From Megamerina dolium (Eukaryota > Arthropoda > Insecta > Diptera > Megamerinidae), in the NCBI GenBank assembly GCA_963854835.1, contig OY978528.1, forward strand, positions 35,633,335 to 35,697,334: 64,000 nucleotides of DNA, written 5' to 3'. The translations under genes were made by a program, and so were the position numbers. The notes beneath the pieces are model-generated. The model did not search any database. It was given only the letters and a program-made list of their open reading frames with translations, and was not told the origin of the DNA. This document shows, piece by piece, positions 43,276 to 59,300 of this stretch; within the stretch, counting starts at the first letter, position 1; each line of letters begins with the position of its first letter.

Positions 43276-44419
43276 ATTTTTTTAAACAGCCTATCGCTGT
43301 CTCCGTCACACGACATGTCTTTTACCGGGGACGACCTTTCTTTCGTATCCCCTGGTTTTGGACCTTCTTTTACTGCGTCTTTTTCATAGACTTTCAGGGT
43401 GATTTGGGAGGTCATAGCTTATCACCCCTTTCTGTTTGGCGAGAGGTGCCTTGTCCTCTCCCACCTTCGCTACCCTCCAATCGTCTGTGAGAGGGATGGA
43501 TTTGCGAGCCGTATATGATCCAAGATTTCCTTAGGATCTGACGGCTCTGCTGGAATCCAGGTGCGTGACCTGGGTCTATTGGGGATCTGGTCCCTAGGAT
43601 CGGCCTCAAGCCGTGCGTTAGGCCAGATCCCCTCAACTTTCGTGATGGCCTCTCTAAAGAGATCTGCCGATCGCTGGTCCGCACAGGACATTAATTTCAT
43701 ACGTCCTTGATCCTATCTGGCATTTCTGCAACAAACGACTGGGCCAGGGTTCCTCGCCTGGATATCCCTGTATATCTTTAGGAGACTCATCTCCACTAGA
43801 CGGCATTGCCTAAATGGAAGTGATCCATCTTCATGGTTCCTATCAATGACGGCAAGGATAAGGTGGTCCTTTGCCACGTCACTGAAGGAACGCGCTTGAG
43901 TGTTAAATGTGGCCAAAGCCGAAGTTTTCGCATTTTTTGGCTTGGACAGCTGCTCTTCTTGTGAGCGTTGCGGTTGGACGCAAGTCCAGAAGAACGGACA
44001 TTTTCGCGTTCAGCGGTAATGCTTTTTGCCCACTCCAGAGATTCATTTTCTCTCACTGAGAGTTCTGTTGCAGGGACGCCAACGAGCTTTCAGTAATTCT
44101 GAATGCTGCTCTTTTTTCCTAATATGTCCGGGGAGACCCGCTAATTGGTTTAGCGGGAGCCTTCAAATTAGAGGCAGCTGATTTTGGTGGAGCTCAGTCC
44201 AAAGGGGATGTAGCTGCTGAAACAGGAGTCGCAGTCTTTGTTAGTGCCTTAGCAGCAGCGGGTCTTGGTATGGTGGTCACAGGCCCTTTGCTAACTTGCA
44301 CTGGTTTCCTCGATTCCAGTGGTTTGGTGGCCAGAACTGCGGTTCTCCTACGTACTGGCGCTTTAGTGACAGCGGAGGAGCCTGACTTCGTTATCTTATG
44401 CTCCCCGAAGGAGTTGCGA
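43276..44419 (-). pseudogene. LINE ORF1 remnant (gag-like)
   Basis: Ala/Pro/Thr-rich N-terminal piece (44200-44400), then VKDHLILAVIDRNHEDG-type sequence (43830-43890), VEMSLLKIYRDIQARN, and ADQRSADLFREAITKVEGIW (43600-43690) followed by EPSDPKEILDHIRLANPSL and KAPLAKQKGVISY (43410-43560). This order resembles the ORF1 of R1/LOA-type elements before its zinc knuckles, which are missing or deleted. Frameshifted. Confidence 0.65.
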
Positions 44420-44432
44420 ATTGTGCACATTA
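44420..44432. repeat. 13-bp target-site duplication (5' side) of the LINE
   Basis: ATTGTGCACATTA, as at 41482-41494. Confidence 0.92.
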
Positions 44433-44760
44433 AAAAAATAAAATAAATATGTGGCACTTAAAACCCCGAAGGGCTCATAGGCCGAGCTTCTCTTCAATTA
44501 CTATTGTGCGTGTTAAATTTTGGACAGTATTAGAAGGGACCTACTTATTTTAGCCGATTCCGAACGGCAGAACCCTTGTGACATCACTGTTTCTGAGCTT
44601 TATCACAGAGTTCTTTTAGAAGCTTTTCATGGCAAGTAGTTACTGTCGGAAGAATTGCCAATTGCCTGCCGACATGTGGGTACCGTTCGAAAGAAAAATC
44701 TTTTCGATATTAAATTTGTTATGCATCAACCGGGGATTGAACTCCTACAGCGTTATGCCC
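44433..44760 (-). repeat. tRNA-derived SINE, head damaged
   Basis: Very similar to 4637-4992 in the body: TTTTTCTTTCGAACGGTACC, GCAATTGGCAATTCTTCCGA, TGATGTCACAAGGGTTCTGC, GTGCCACATATTTATTTTAT tail. The B box region is AGTTCAATCCCCGG (first base changed) and the A box is gone, so pol III activity is unlikely. Its A-rich 3' tail directly abuts the LINE target duplication. Confidence 0.8.
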
Positions 44761-45164
44761 CCTATATTTTTTTATGATAAGCTGAACAAAAATATGATTT
44801 GTTTTTACACGAAATAACAAAATGCAATGAGCAAAATAAGGGCTAATGGGAGCGAAGAGGAAATATAAGGCAAGACAAGTTATTCAGAGATTTTCAACAT
44901 TTGCTTTCTTATTTAAAATAAACGTCCTTCGCACAGGGTACTTGGTATCTTAAAAAAAAAAAATGAATTCCCTCATTGACCCCAGAGGCGTTCAATTCAC
45001 ATAATTTCATATTATGTTCTGAACCTTATTGGGATCAGTTCAAAAACAAATAATGAGTAATGGGTGTTTTTTATGAGGTTGAGAATTTTGAACCAAAGTA
45101 TAAGAAAGAAATATTATTGGATTTACATTTTTTTATTTAAATTTCAATTTTTTTATTTCATGCC
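44761..45164. other. non-coding stretch
   Basis: AT-rich with a short A run at 44954-44964. May include the 3' flank of the following transposon relic. Confidence 0.5.
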
Positions 45165-45169
45165 ATTTA

Positions 45170-45830
45170 TTTTTTAAATGTGATTTCGGGCATATGTCCA
45201 CCACGGCCAAGAGTTACATATGTGATTCGATCAGTCCAATTATTGACCACTTTTTCCAAAAAATTTGGCCGTAATTCGTCAATGGTGGCTTAAATATTAG
45301 CTTCCAATACTTCAAGAGTTGCTGGTGTGTCGTCATAAAAAATGACAACATAGCCCCATAAAAAGTAGTCAAGAGGCGTTAAATCGCACAAACGAGTAGG
45401 TCAATTAACAGGACCGCCTCTAGAAAGAAAATTTTTGCCAAATTAATTTTGCAATAACTCCCACGACCTGTATGGCATGTACCTCCATCTTGTTGAAATC
45501 AAATGTCGTCGATGTTTAGCTGATCAATTTGTGGAAATAACAAGTCAGCATGGGTCGATAACAATCGCAATAACTCACTATAACGGCAGATCCTTTCACA
45601 TTTCGAAAGAAATAAGGACCGATATGTAAACCACACACCAAAAACATGTAAACCACACACCAAACAGTCAATTTTAATGTAGGTAATGGTGATTCAATCA
45701 CAGCTTGAGGATTGTCTTCGCTCCATATACGGCAATTTTGTTTATTAACGTAACCGTTCAACCAGAAATGAGCTTCATCACTAAACACACTAAAATGTTG
45801 CTCGCGAATAGATACAATAACTTATTTAAA
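45170..45830 (-). pseudogene. Tc1/mariner-superfamily transposase relic, C-terminal half
   Basis: From 45830: VFSDEAHFWLNGYVNKQNCR (first catalytic Asp in SDEAHF), IWSEDNPQAVIESP and LKLTVWCVV, then a small local duplication (AAACCACACACCAAA appears twice, 45627-45667). After frameshifts IDDI.FQQDGGTCHTGR (second Asp), then DLTPLDYFLWGYV (45340-45385; third catalytic Asp), and NWTDRITYVTLGRGGHMPEI (about 45180-45250). All three catalytic aspartates or their codons persist, but stops and indels inactivate it. The N-terminal DNA-binding half is absent. The subfamily (the VNKQNCRIW type common in insects) is recognised only by motif memory. Confidence 0.8.
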
Positions 45831-45836
45831 TTTAGT

Positions 45837-45854
45837 TTAGGTTAGGTTAGGTTA
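45837..45854 (+). repeat. short TTAGG array (telomere-like) at SINE 3' end
   Basis: TTAGGTTAGGTTAGGTTA: three and a half copies of the ancestral insect telomere unit, read on the minus strand as the TAACC tail of the adjacent SINE. Confidence 0.9.
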
Positions 45855-46085
45855 TGTGACTGCCCTCTCTCTGAGAGGACACAAATAGGCCAGAAAGGCC
45901 CATTATTATACCTCTGTATGATACTTCTGATACTGTTGTGCGTGTTAAATTTGGACAGCATTACAATGGACCTACTTATATTAGTAGGTTTCGGCAGAAC
46001 CCTTGTGACATCACTTTAACTAAGTTTCTGTCACATAGGTCTTTTAAGAAACATTTTTGGCAAATTATTACCGCCGGGAAAATTG
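45838..46085 (-). repeat. SINE, TAACC-tailed subtype, 5'-truncated
   Basis: The minus-strand 3' end reads CCTCTCAGAGAGAGG (hairpin), GCAGTCACATAACCTAACC. Upstream are CTGTCCAAATTTAACACGCA, AAGTGATGTCACAAGGGTTC and AAAGACCTATGTGACAG, the shared SINE body. The tRNA head is missing. An imperfect flanking repeat (AATTTAGTTTA near 45829, AATTTCAGTTTA near 46122) could be an eroded target duplication. Confidence 0.7.
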
Positions 46086-46121
46086 TGTTTCAAGTTGAAA
46101 ATCTTAAAAACCAGTTATCGA

Positions 46122-50761
<4,640 letters not shown>

Positions 50762-51105
50762 TATGTGGCACTTACATGCTCCAAAGGGCCCTTTGACCAA
50801 GCTGCTTTTCCAGTACTGCTGTGCGTGTTAAATTTTAGACAGTCTTAGAAGCGACCTACTCATATTAGCCGGTTCCAAACGGCAGAACCCTGGTGACGCC
50901 ACTTTTTGTGAGATTGGTCACAGAGATCTTTTAGAAGCCTTTCCATGGCAAATTGTTACTGCTGAAAGAATTGCCAATTGCTTGCCGACAAGTGAGTACC
51001 GTTCGAAAGAAAAATCTCTTCAATATTAAAGTTGTGCTTCAGTCGCAGATTGAACGACTTACAGATCAGAGAGCCAACGCAATAACGGATTGAACTACTG
51101 CACCC
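50762..51105 (-). repeat. tRNA-derived SINE, nearly full length, diverged
   Basis: Minus strand: degraded head (GTGCAGTAGTTCAATCCGTT; ATCTGTAAGTCGTTCAATCT with B-box-like GTTCAATCT), then AACTTTAATATTGAAGAGAT, TTTTTCTTTCGAACGGTACT, GCAATTGGCAATTCTTTCAG, GGTTCTGCCGTTTGGAACCG and tail AAGTGCCACATAAAAAAAT. Conserved body but more substitutions than the 4637-4992 copy, so older. Confidence 0.78.
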
Positions 51106-52850
51106 ATGAACGTCTTTATTGCCACTAACTACACTAACGCTTTACATTGCCTGATATCTTGAAATTATTTAGAATAACAAAATAATTAAAAATTCGTATC
51201 AAGTCCTTTGATTTGGCTTGGTTTTCTCTAAATTATATGCGGCTGAATGCCACGCCTGTAATCCAGAAATTTTAGATTTGCCTTTCATTTACTCGGAATC
51301 TACTCTACTGAAGAGGGAATTGTGGATCATGTCTGTCTATATATTACGTTAAGTTATTGGATGAACTGGAGGCGAAACCCAGCAGGTAATGAATGCTTCA
51401 ATCCACGATTTGTTTATTTGCAAAATAAATACTAAATTATGAAAAATCAAATAAATCGATTTTCTTTATTGTCTGTTAGCTAATGAATTGCACTAAATGT
51501 TATTTGTGGTGTAGGATAGGTAGAACATATTATACTCAATGTATATATCGTGTACATATGTGATTATTGCCCCTATAAATAAGTCCATATATGCATGCGT
51601 GCCAGACACGATCTAAATGCCACTACTCTCCGGATAATTTATACTACGCATATGTAGTGGATGGGTTCATTGAACTCCAATCATCAATTAAATATGTATG
51701 AAATCAATACATATGTGTTTATTTATGTGTACTAGAGATTTATATCTACAAGTATAAGCTGGAAATATAACATTTTCACACCATATTTACGTACATACTG
51801 TTGCCATTCATCAATAAAATTCTATTTAATGCTGTGTGTGTTGATACGAATATATTAAGGGCACATAGCATATATGGTACCCATTAATGCATACGTATAC
51901 ACATAATATTTGAATGTGTATACATATGACTAGTATTAATAGCAAAATAATAGCAAAATAATAGCATGAAAATTATTTTACTACTACTACTACATACACT
52001 TGCTCTTCACACTGCACTGTGTATGTACTTACACACTAGTATGTTCATTGAGTTATCCGAAAGGATATGGTGCTATGTAGTTGGTGGTCGTTGTCGTGGC
52101 CGTTGTAATTTTCATGTTAAACATGTGTGGCGCCAAATTCATACCCGTAGTATATACATATAACTATACTTATATTGCCATTATAATAGGCAGTAGATAT
52201 AGTTATATTGATTTTTTGTTTACAACAAATACCACCCAAATATCTCGAAACAGAAACTATAACCAGCCCTTGCAATAATATTAAAAGCGCAAAAATACAA
52301 AAACACCGAAGTGTAAGAGAAAAAGCAAAGTAGAATAGAATCATATGAAAACTACGAAAAACAAAACCAAACAGAGCTGTAGTAAAATCTACTTTTACAT
52401 ATATATATATGCGTACGTTCGTAACAGCCATGCAACAGACATGCCAAACCGTTTTTGTAACACAAAAAGTAGCAAAGCAGTTGTTAAAGTTTTGTCGAAA
52501 TTTGTCTTCTTCAACTTTTTCGTTTCTGCTCTTTTCACAATGTTACTACGTTAAGTCCTCGTATATTATGTTGACTTTTTAACTTATGTTGCTTGTTGGT
52601 TGTTTTTGTTGTTGATGTAGTATGTACGTATATTTATCAGCATTATACTCAGAAGTTTATATCGAAAGGCGTTAAAAAATATAATTTCCTTTTTTTTTCT
52701 AAATCTTGAATTTCATTTTATGTTATTCTTCACGTTAGTTTATATAAACTTCTTAAGCCTCTTTTTTTAGTTGTGTGTGTGTGTGTGTGTGTGTATGTGT
52801 GTCTTTTTAAAGGACTATGTTCTAAAATTTCTTTTCATTTTGGTTGGTTT
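51106..52850. other. non-coding stretch
   Basis: AT-rich; (GT)n at about 52771-52801. No gene recognised; the hydrophobic frame at 51966-52163 is not supported by any splice or domain evidence. Confidence 0.5.
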
Positions 52851-53797
52851 TATACCCTGCATGAATGTAAGGTATATTTATTTCGGTCAGATGTTTGCAA
52901 CCACTTGAAGGAATCTTCGTGGATATAGAAAAGTATATATACGTATTCCTGACCAGCGTCGCCTAAATACGATAGTTGTTTTAACTATCTCCTTGCGTCC
53001 ATCCGATTACCTTGTCACCTGGCTGGTTCGCACGATAACTTCATCAAATATTGCGCTAGTCTAGTGATGTGATTGATAATGGGCATGATCGGTCAACTGT
53101 CACGCCCACAACGAGCAATCAAAGTGACTAACCCCGGAATATTTAAAATGTTTAACTTCCTATAACTCACCACCTAGGACAACGATATTTGACATGTAGA
53201 GTTATGTTATACTGCTACATAATCTTGCCAGAAATGGGCGGGCCACACTCACCATATTTGACACTCAGATGAACGTTGTAGTCGGAAATAAGCTGGCCAC
53301 GCTTACTTCTTAATGTGGCTCTCATACAAAGTCGCGGAAATTAAAAAAAAAAAAAATCCACCGCTAAAACTTAAAGTGTGGATTAGTATTGCAATGATAA
53401 TTAGATTTACAAGAAAGAGTCAAGCCACGCCAACTCTTTTATATAGCTCCCATGCAAAACCTCGAGATTTATTTTATGTTTAAACTTTTCATATCTTCAG
53501 CAGTTTTCAGCTTAAAACAACATATTTGACACACTTGCGAGAAACCTTTAAATTACGGCTAACGCTTAATGTAGCTCCCACACAAAGTCGCGGAATTATC
53601 TTAAACTTTAAAATCCCCATAACTTACAAAATACTTCGCCTAAGATAACCATATTTCAGGTGTAGATTAGTATTATAGGCAAAAATTTAAAATGTAGCTG
53701 CCATACAAAGTAGTGGAAATAAAAAAAAAATAGCTGGATACGCGAGCCAACTTTTTATATGTGAAGGGTATAATTCGGTCGACGCATGCCGACTGTA
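52851..53797 (+). repeat. unclassified ~1-kb dispersed repeat, copy 3
   Basis: Begins TATACCCTGCATGAATGTAA, contains TTATTTCGGTCAGATGTTTG, ACCTGGCTGGTTCGCACGAT, GGGCATGATCGGTCAACTGT and several TAGCTCCCA-CAAAG blocks, and ends GAAGGGTATAATTCGGTCGA followed by CGCATGCCGACTGTA, a weaker version of the hairpin in copy 2. More diverged than copies 1 and 2. Confidence 0.75.
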
Positions 53798-55645
53798 TTT
53801 TTTTAAATCTTCTTCGTTTTTAGTTAAATTTAATTTGTTTTCATTTACATGCGACGAGTTGAGACAAATAACACTACCTTTTGTTGGCTTCTACTATTAG
53901 CTAAACTCAAGTAGTATACTGTGTGAATATTTGTATACAAGCATATTGGTATATGAAATTTAATATCAAGCTTTAGAGCTTATTATAGACTTGCGCAAAT
54001 AAGTAAAGATGTAACTAATTAAACATCAAAAAGAAGTACGATGCGAATAAATAGAAATATATAATGATTAACATAGGTTTTCGAATGAAAATGGGACATT
54101 TATGTTGTTTTTCGCCACATTTAAATTGAGAGCAAGGTAGTAGGGTTGCGAAATACACAAACACATAAATAGCATGATCGTAATTGCTTGCTAATCAGCG
54201 TTGCCGCTTTGGTACAATGACGTATATAGTACCAACATTTATAATTTCGTTATCAAAGGACTGCTTTAATAGTTTTCGTTGGTAGGATGAAGATAATCTA
54301 ACAAATTAGTCAATATCTATTTCAATCGGTAGAGTGATTTATTCAACGCATGCAACAATTTCATTTTTTTTTGGTTCAAAATGGTCATCGATAGTCTTCT
54401 AAAATTAGGTATTTTTGCCCTCAAATATTTTCGAAAATAGTTCAAATTCTTTTCAATTTCTCAGTATTGATGCGGCACAACTCTAGCGATAATACTTTCT
54501 GAGCTTTAAGCATTGAGCTAATTCAGAGGATTTTTACTAATTATTTACTGAAATAAAAAAAATCATTCTGAAAAAATGCAATTGAGTTGCTTTATTCACA
54601 CCCTTAGGCTAAGACTTCATGAAACTCTGATATTATAAAGCTTTTATGCCGAATTTAAAGTCCAAAAAAGGCTTCAGATAAGTTTAAATGGCAGTTAAAT
54701 TTTGATGGTCTGCGTAATTTTTGGTACATCTGATTTCATTTAAACACATAATTGCATAAAGCGTACAACTCGAATTTGTTATAAAGTATAAATTTAAATA
54801 TTAAATTATTGATCTGAATGTATCGCGATTCATGGATATATATCTGTATTTCAATATATTTAATACACATAACCAATTATTTTTATTCGACATAATTTTT
54901 TAATTTATCACATTCTGATTTTTATTTGTCCCATTTACAATAAGTAACATCAGTAAAAATGCCAACCAATATTACATATCTGTCGAATACCATATATAAC
55001 TAAATGAACAGTAATTTATATTTGGTTCTCTGTGTGTGTGCGTGCGTGCGTCCGGCAAAACTAAATATATATATATGTACAATATAAATAAAATAGCTAC
55101 TGGAGGCAATTATTGTTGGACAAAAGAAAAATGGAAAATATTGTTTGTAAATACATAGATGAAATTCCTAAAAGTGACTGTGAATTGCTGCATATGACAG
55201 ACATATGCAACAAAATGTATGCAATAAAATATATGTATGTTATATGATATATTCGTAGAGTGAATTCTCCTTTATGTGATATATAAGAGACAAACATACG
55301 ACATATAGTACGTATGGTATGTTTTTGAGCAGTATTGCGTCAAAAATAAATATCCTATATATTTGTAAACAGAGCTGGGAAGTAATAACTAGAAGTAATG
55401 GCAACTCTCAGGGTTGTTGTTCGTATTAAACTTGAGCTCATTTGGATGTATAAATCATATAGTGTATGCACATTAGCTGCATAAAAATAGTATATACAAC
55501 TTTCTTATTTGGTCATTACAGACGAAAATCGATTTTGGCTATTCATAGAGCAATTCGCCAGTTATTTAGTTAGTTAGTTTAAATGACTGCAATCGGCTAA
55601 TGGGACGTAAATTTATCATATTTATTTCGCTAAGCATTTAAAGGT
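53798..55645. other. non-coding stretch
   Basis: AT-rich, no recognisable coding or repeat sequence. Confidence 0.5.
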
Positions 55646-55647
55646 TA

Positions 55648-56339
55648 TTGAGTTGAGTCACAGTTCTCAGTACTCTTTCTGTAGATGGCGGACGTCGGAT
55701 GTAATGCCTCATGTGTAGGGATTTCGTAACCGAAACTGTGAGAGATGATCAATGGACAATGTCTGAGTGCAAACTTCCAAAAAGTTCACAAAGAAAATTT
55801 TGAGAATTGGAGATAGAAACAGCATTTGCTGTAAGTTTTGTTAAGTTACTTTTTCGCAAAGAAAAGCACAGCTGAAAGTCGCGAAAATTTCCTTGTGGAG
55901 TTGTATGACTACAATTCTCTATCCAATACACAATACACGCACAATACAATACATCCGAAAAAGTTTGAAGACGAGGATTTAGAGACGTTACTCGAACAAA
56001 ACCCTGTTGAACCATTACGGGAGAGCTGTTGAAGAGAGCAATGATCGAGAAACCGCCGACCTGGCGCCTTCAGATTACCACTTGTTCCGGTTCATGCAGA
56101 ACGCCCTTAATGGAATACGCTTCACTTCAGTCACCGGAATCAAAAATTGGCTCGATTTGTTTTTGCCCGCTAAGCCGGCGAAGTTCTTTTGGGATGGAAT
56201 CCATAAATTGCCAGAAAGATGGGGAAATGTCATAGTTTCTGATGGACAATATTTTGAATGATATGTTTTTTTACAGCATTCTTAAAAATAATTAATTTTT
56301 GAGCACTAAAAAAGGCCTGATTTTAATTCACACACTCAA
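55648..56339 (+). mobile_element. mariner deletion derivative, 692 bp, with TIRs and TA duplication
   Basis: Flanked by TA on both sides (55646-55647 and 56340-56341). The 5' end TTGAGTTGAGTCAC and the inverted 3' end TTGAGTGTGTGAAT share their first seven bases and are similar beyond. Inside, coding remnants of the first and last parts of a mariner transposase are joined directly, with the catalytic core missing. It could be mobilised only by transposase supplied from elsewhere, if its ends are still recognised. Confidence 0.8.
55830..56261 (+). pseudogene. mariner transposase, N- and C-terminal remnants
   Basis: N-terminal part: FFAKKSTAESRENFLVELYD (helix-turn-helix region) and PKKFEDEDLETLLEQNP (55950-56000). 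After an internal loss, a second frame gives DLAPSDYHLFRFMQNALNGI (56054-56112; the third catalytic Asp of the 'SPDLAPSDYHLF' block is preceded by only a remnant), KNWLDLFLPAKPAKFFWDGI and LPERWGNVIVSDGQYFE followed by TGA. The first and second catalytic aspartate blocks (GDEKW, HDNARPH) are deleted, roughly 200 residues. Confidence 0.82.
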
Positions 56340-56341
56340 TA

Positions 56342-59300
56342 ATTATTGGTACTGTCATATAAATAATTTATATGTTGATTTTTAATTGTAGTGGTAAAAA
56401 AAAATAATAATCCATGTTAATTTCTCATGTACATTGATGTGAGATCAATTGTTCGGGACGAAGGAATTTACCAAATTATATAGCAATAGAAAAAACGACT
56501 ACAAAGGAGACAGTGCAAAAAAGGACAATAAAATCATAGGTCTGAAATTAATTTTAGAAATGAAATAGTTGTTTGGTATTCCATAATTTACACATTTCTA
56601 TATTAGCAATAGTTAGGTTTCGAATCGAGTGTGAAAAATCATATCAATATTTTTTTTGAGGGTGATTTAAACGCTAAGGGTGTTCTTACCTATATTGTGA
56701 ACATAATGAATATCATATGGTAATGACATCATACTGTGCATGAAATGTGCACATGTGCACAATGTGCATTGTGTACGTACAAACAAAAAATCGAAAATGA
56801 AGAATATCCATTGTGGCGACCAATAGCTTTTAAATCGAAATATAGAAGCATTTTATCGTGTCGTCATTTCGGTTGTACTTATATTACTATGTGTGCATTT
56901 GTGTACAGATGTGTACATACACATCCATGGTATGTGCTTGTGTTTGCAGTTTGAACTTGTTGCCCTCTTTTTTACTGTCTCTTATTGTTTGCCTTTAAAT
57001 AAATTGCAAACAGAAAGAAGAAATTAAGTATTTGTATTAGCTGGTATATTATGTACAAAGGCCACAATAGAAAGCCAGAAAGACTTACATTTGATATTTC
57101 TTATTGTTGTGCTTTTTGCCATTCTTGTTGTTGTTGTTAATATCATTTTTTCAACAGGAGCAATGGAAGAAAAACGTCAGTGATATTATTTTTTCGTTCT
57201 AATATAGTAATAATAAATAAAAACGAATATATGGCATGAACTCAATGTCCATTATTGCATAGCTTGACGTTGATGTTCGTGAGTGTTATAGTACTATGTA
57301 TGTATGTATGTGTACGTACGTTATATAAATTGTATTCAAATAACATAGCAAATAGACGCCCGTTAGCCTGCAACTTGCAATATTAATGGAAAAAAGGGGA
57401 AATATTATTTGTTAAAAAAACCGGATTTTCTTGAAGTGACACGCAAACGCATGATATATTATTATCCTGAGGAAATAATTTTTTCTTTCTGTGTTTCCTT
57501 GTTTTTCTTTTTAGTTTTACCATAGTTTATTTTGCTTTACATCAGTCAACCATATGTGTGGTTGACCGTGTCGTTCGTTCTGTGTATGTTTGTGCTTGTT
57601 GCACGTACGTCATTGAATGTATGAAACCATGTTTGCATTTCAAAGGTTCTTGCCTTTAGTTGTGGTTTTTCTTGTTGTTTGCTCACTTGTTTTCTTTTTT
57701 TTTACTTTCCCTCAGGATACAAATATGTGTACATAGTTTTGTTGTGCTTGTACTTGTGTATGCATGTATGCGTATGATTGTAGCTTTATACTTGTATTCG
57801 ATTGTTAAGATGAGTCAAGGGAATGCCGTCCATTTCCATTGATTTAGTATTTGACAGCAACCGTCGTACTAATAGTAAAGTGATACTAAATATATATTCG
57901 TACACTGGCATACACAACAAAAATAATGCACAAATATAGTATAAAGTTTGTAAATTATTCGACTTTCTCGGAAATAACCGGTTATCGAATACAATTACAA
58001 TATTATTCAACAAATTTTGATAAAAGGGTCTACAAAACCAATAGAAAATGGTTGACACGTTAAATCGGTTAAACCGGGATTTGTCTTATACACAATATAT
58101 TTTCAAAAAGAACCGAAAAACCGAGAGTTAGGGAAATGTGTGTCCCAATTTTTACTATCTAATATTCAATTTCTTTAAAAGTAATCTTTCGAATTGATAA
58201 TTAATAATAAGAAGGCTCGAATAGTATTATATTTAAAAGTGTTGCAAGCAAGAAATATGTTCAAAAACGCTAGTTGATTTTCTTTTAAAGCCATTGAGAC
58301 AATTACCACAAATATAACAAATAAAAACAATTATACATTTTCTTGTTGTATTTTTTAGCAGAATTGTAATGAATTTTTCATTTTTATGGACATTCCCAGT
58401 ATCTTCCGCAAAATATACGGTCAATATTTGGTTACTTGAGGGTTACTTGAGAAATGTTAAACAAAACAAAAAATTCCAAAAACTGAACATTGGTCAAGCA
58501 ACTTCATTCCTCAAAAGAAAAAAAAAAAAAAATAATATAACAGCAGCACAACCAAATCAAGTCAAAAGTTTAACCATCTGTTTTAAATCGATTTCAAAAC
58601 ATATACTATGTAAGTGATAAATTGCTAACAGAGTTGTATTTAAGAATTAACATATGTTCGTAAAAGAATGTAATGATTGCTTAAACCGGCAGTGTTCAAA
58701 ATTGTAAGAGAAATGCATCAGAAATTTAACAAATAATCAATTTATTCCATATATCGTGTTATTCAATTGAACATAACCGGCTTTCGAATATGGATAATAT
58801 TAGACAAATTTTACTAATCGGTTAAATAAATGAAATAAAAACTCATTTCCATTGACTGAAATGATAACCCTTATTATACAATATATCACAAGTGTAATGT
58901 TAGTTGATCCTTATTCTCAATGTAATTCCGATGTGATATTTTTAGTTAAGTGATTTATTCTACATTTAGAGTGCAAGTCATGACTATGGGGTAGCAATAA
59001 ATTACAATTATGTGTGTAAAATGTACAATATTATAATATATATTAATGTACAAATCGAATTTTTGAATTCAATGGAATAGTTTTTTGATTTAATTTCATA
59101 TCCTTTGAGTCAAATATTTTTTATTTTGAAGCAAAATTGTTAACGAAAATGTATTGACACTTTAATTAATACTATGCCCCAGGTGCTACTATGTCTTGTA
59201 TGAAGCCTATACGATTCACTTAGACAGCAGCTTCAAGCAATTACTGTTGAATTATGAAGTCGTTCAGTCGTCGTCAAATCTTTATGACATACAAATTATT

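Larger units (their letters stand above)
41495..44419 (-). mobile_element. R1/LOA-like non-LTR retrotransposon, 2.9 kb, RT deleted
   Basis: A minus-strand element bounded by a perfect 13-bp duplication. Order from 44419: ORF1 remnant, APE endonuclease, linker, then directly RNase H and the C-terminal region; the RT domain is missing. The 3' end is a G/C hairpin region (GCGCCCCCC...GGTGGGCGG) followed by CATAACCTAACTTAACC instead of poly(A). It is probably 5'-truncated within ORF1. GC content is clearly higher than the host flanks. It lies immediately next to a SINE at 44433. Confidence 0.88.

Noticed and set aside
51966..52163. Frame starting MKIILLLLLHTLALHTALC, resembling a signal peptide
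   Set aside because: The hydrophobic start comes from a (CTA)n-like run; the rest has no secreted-protein features and no promoter or splice context.
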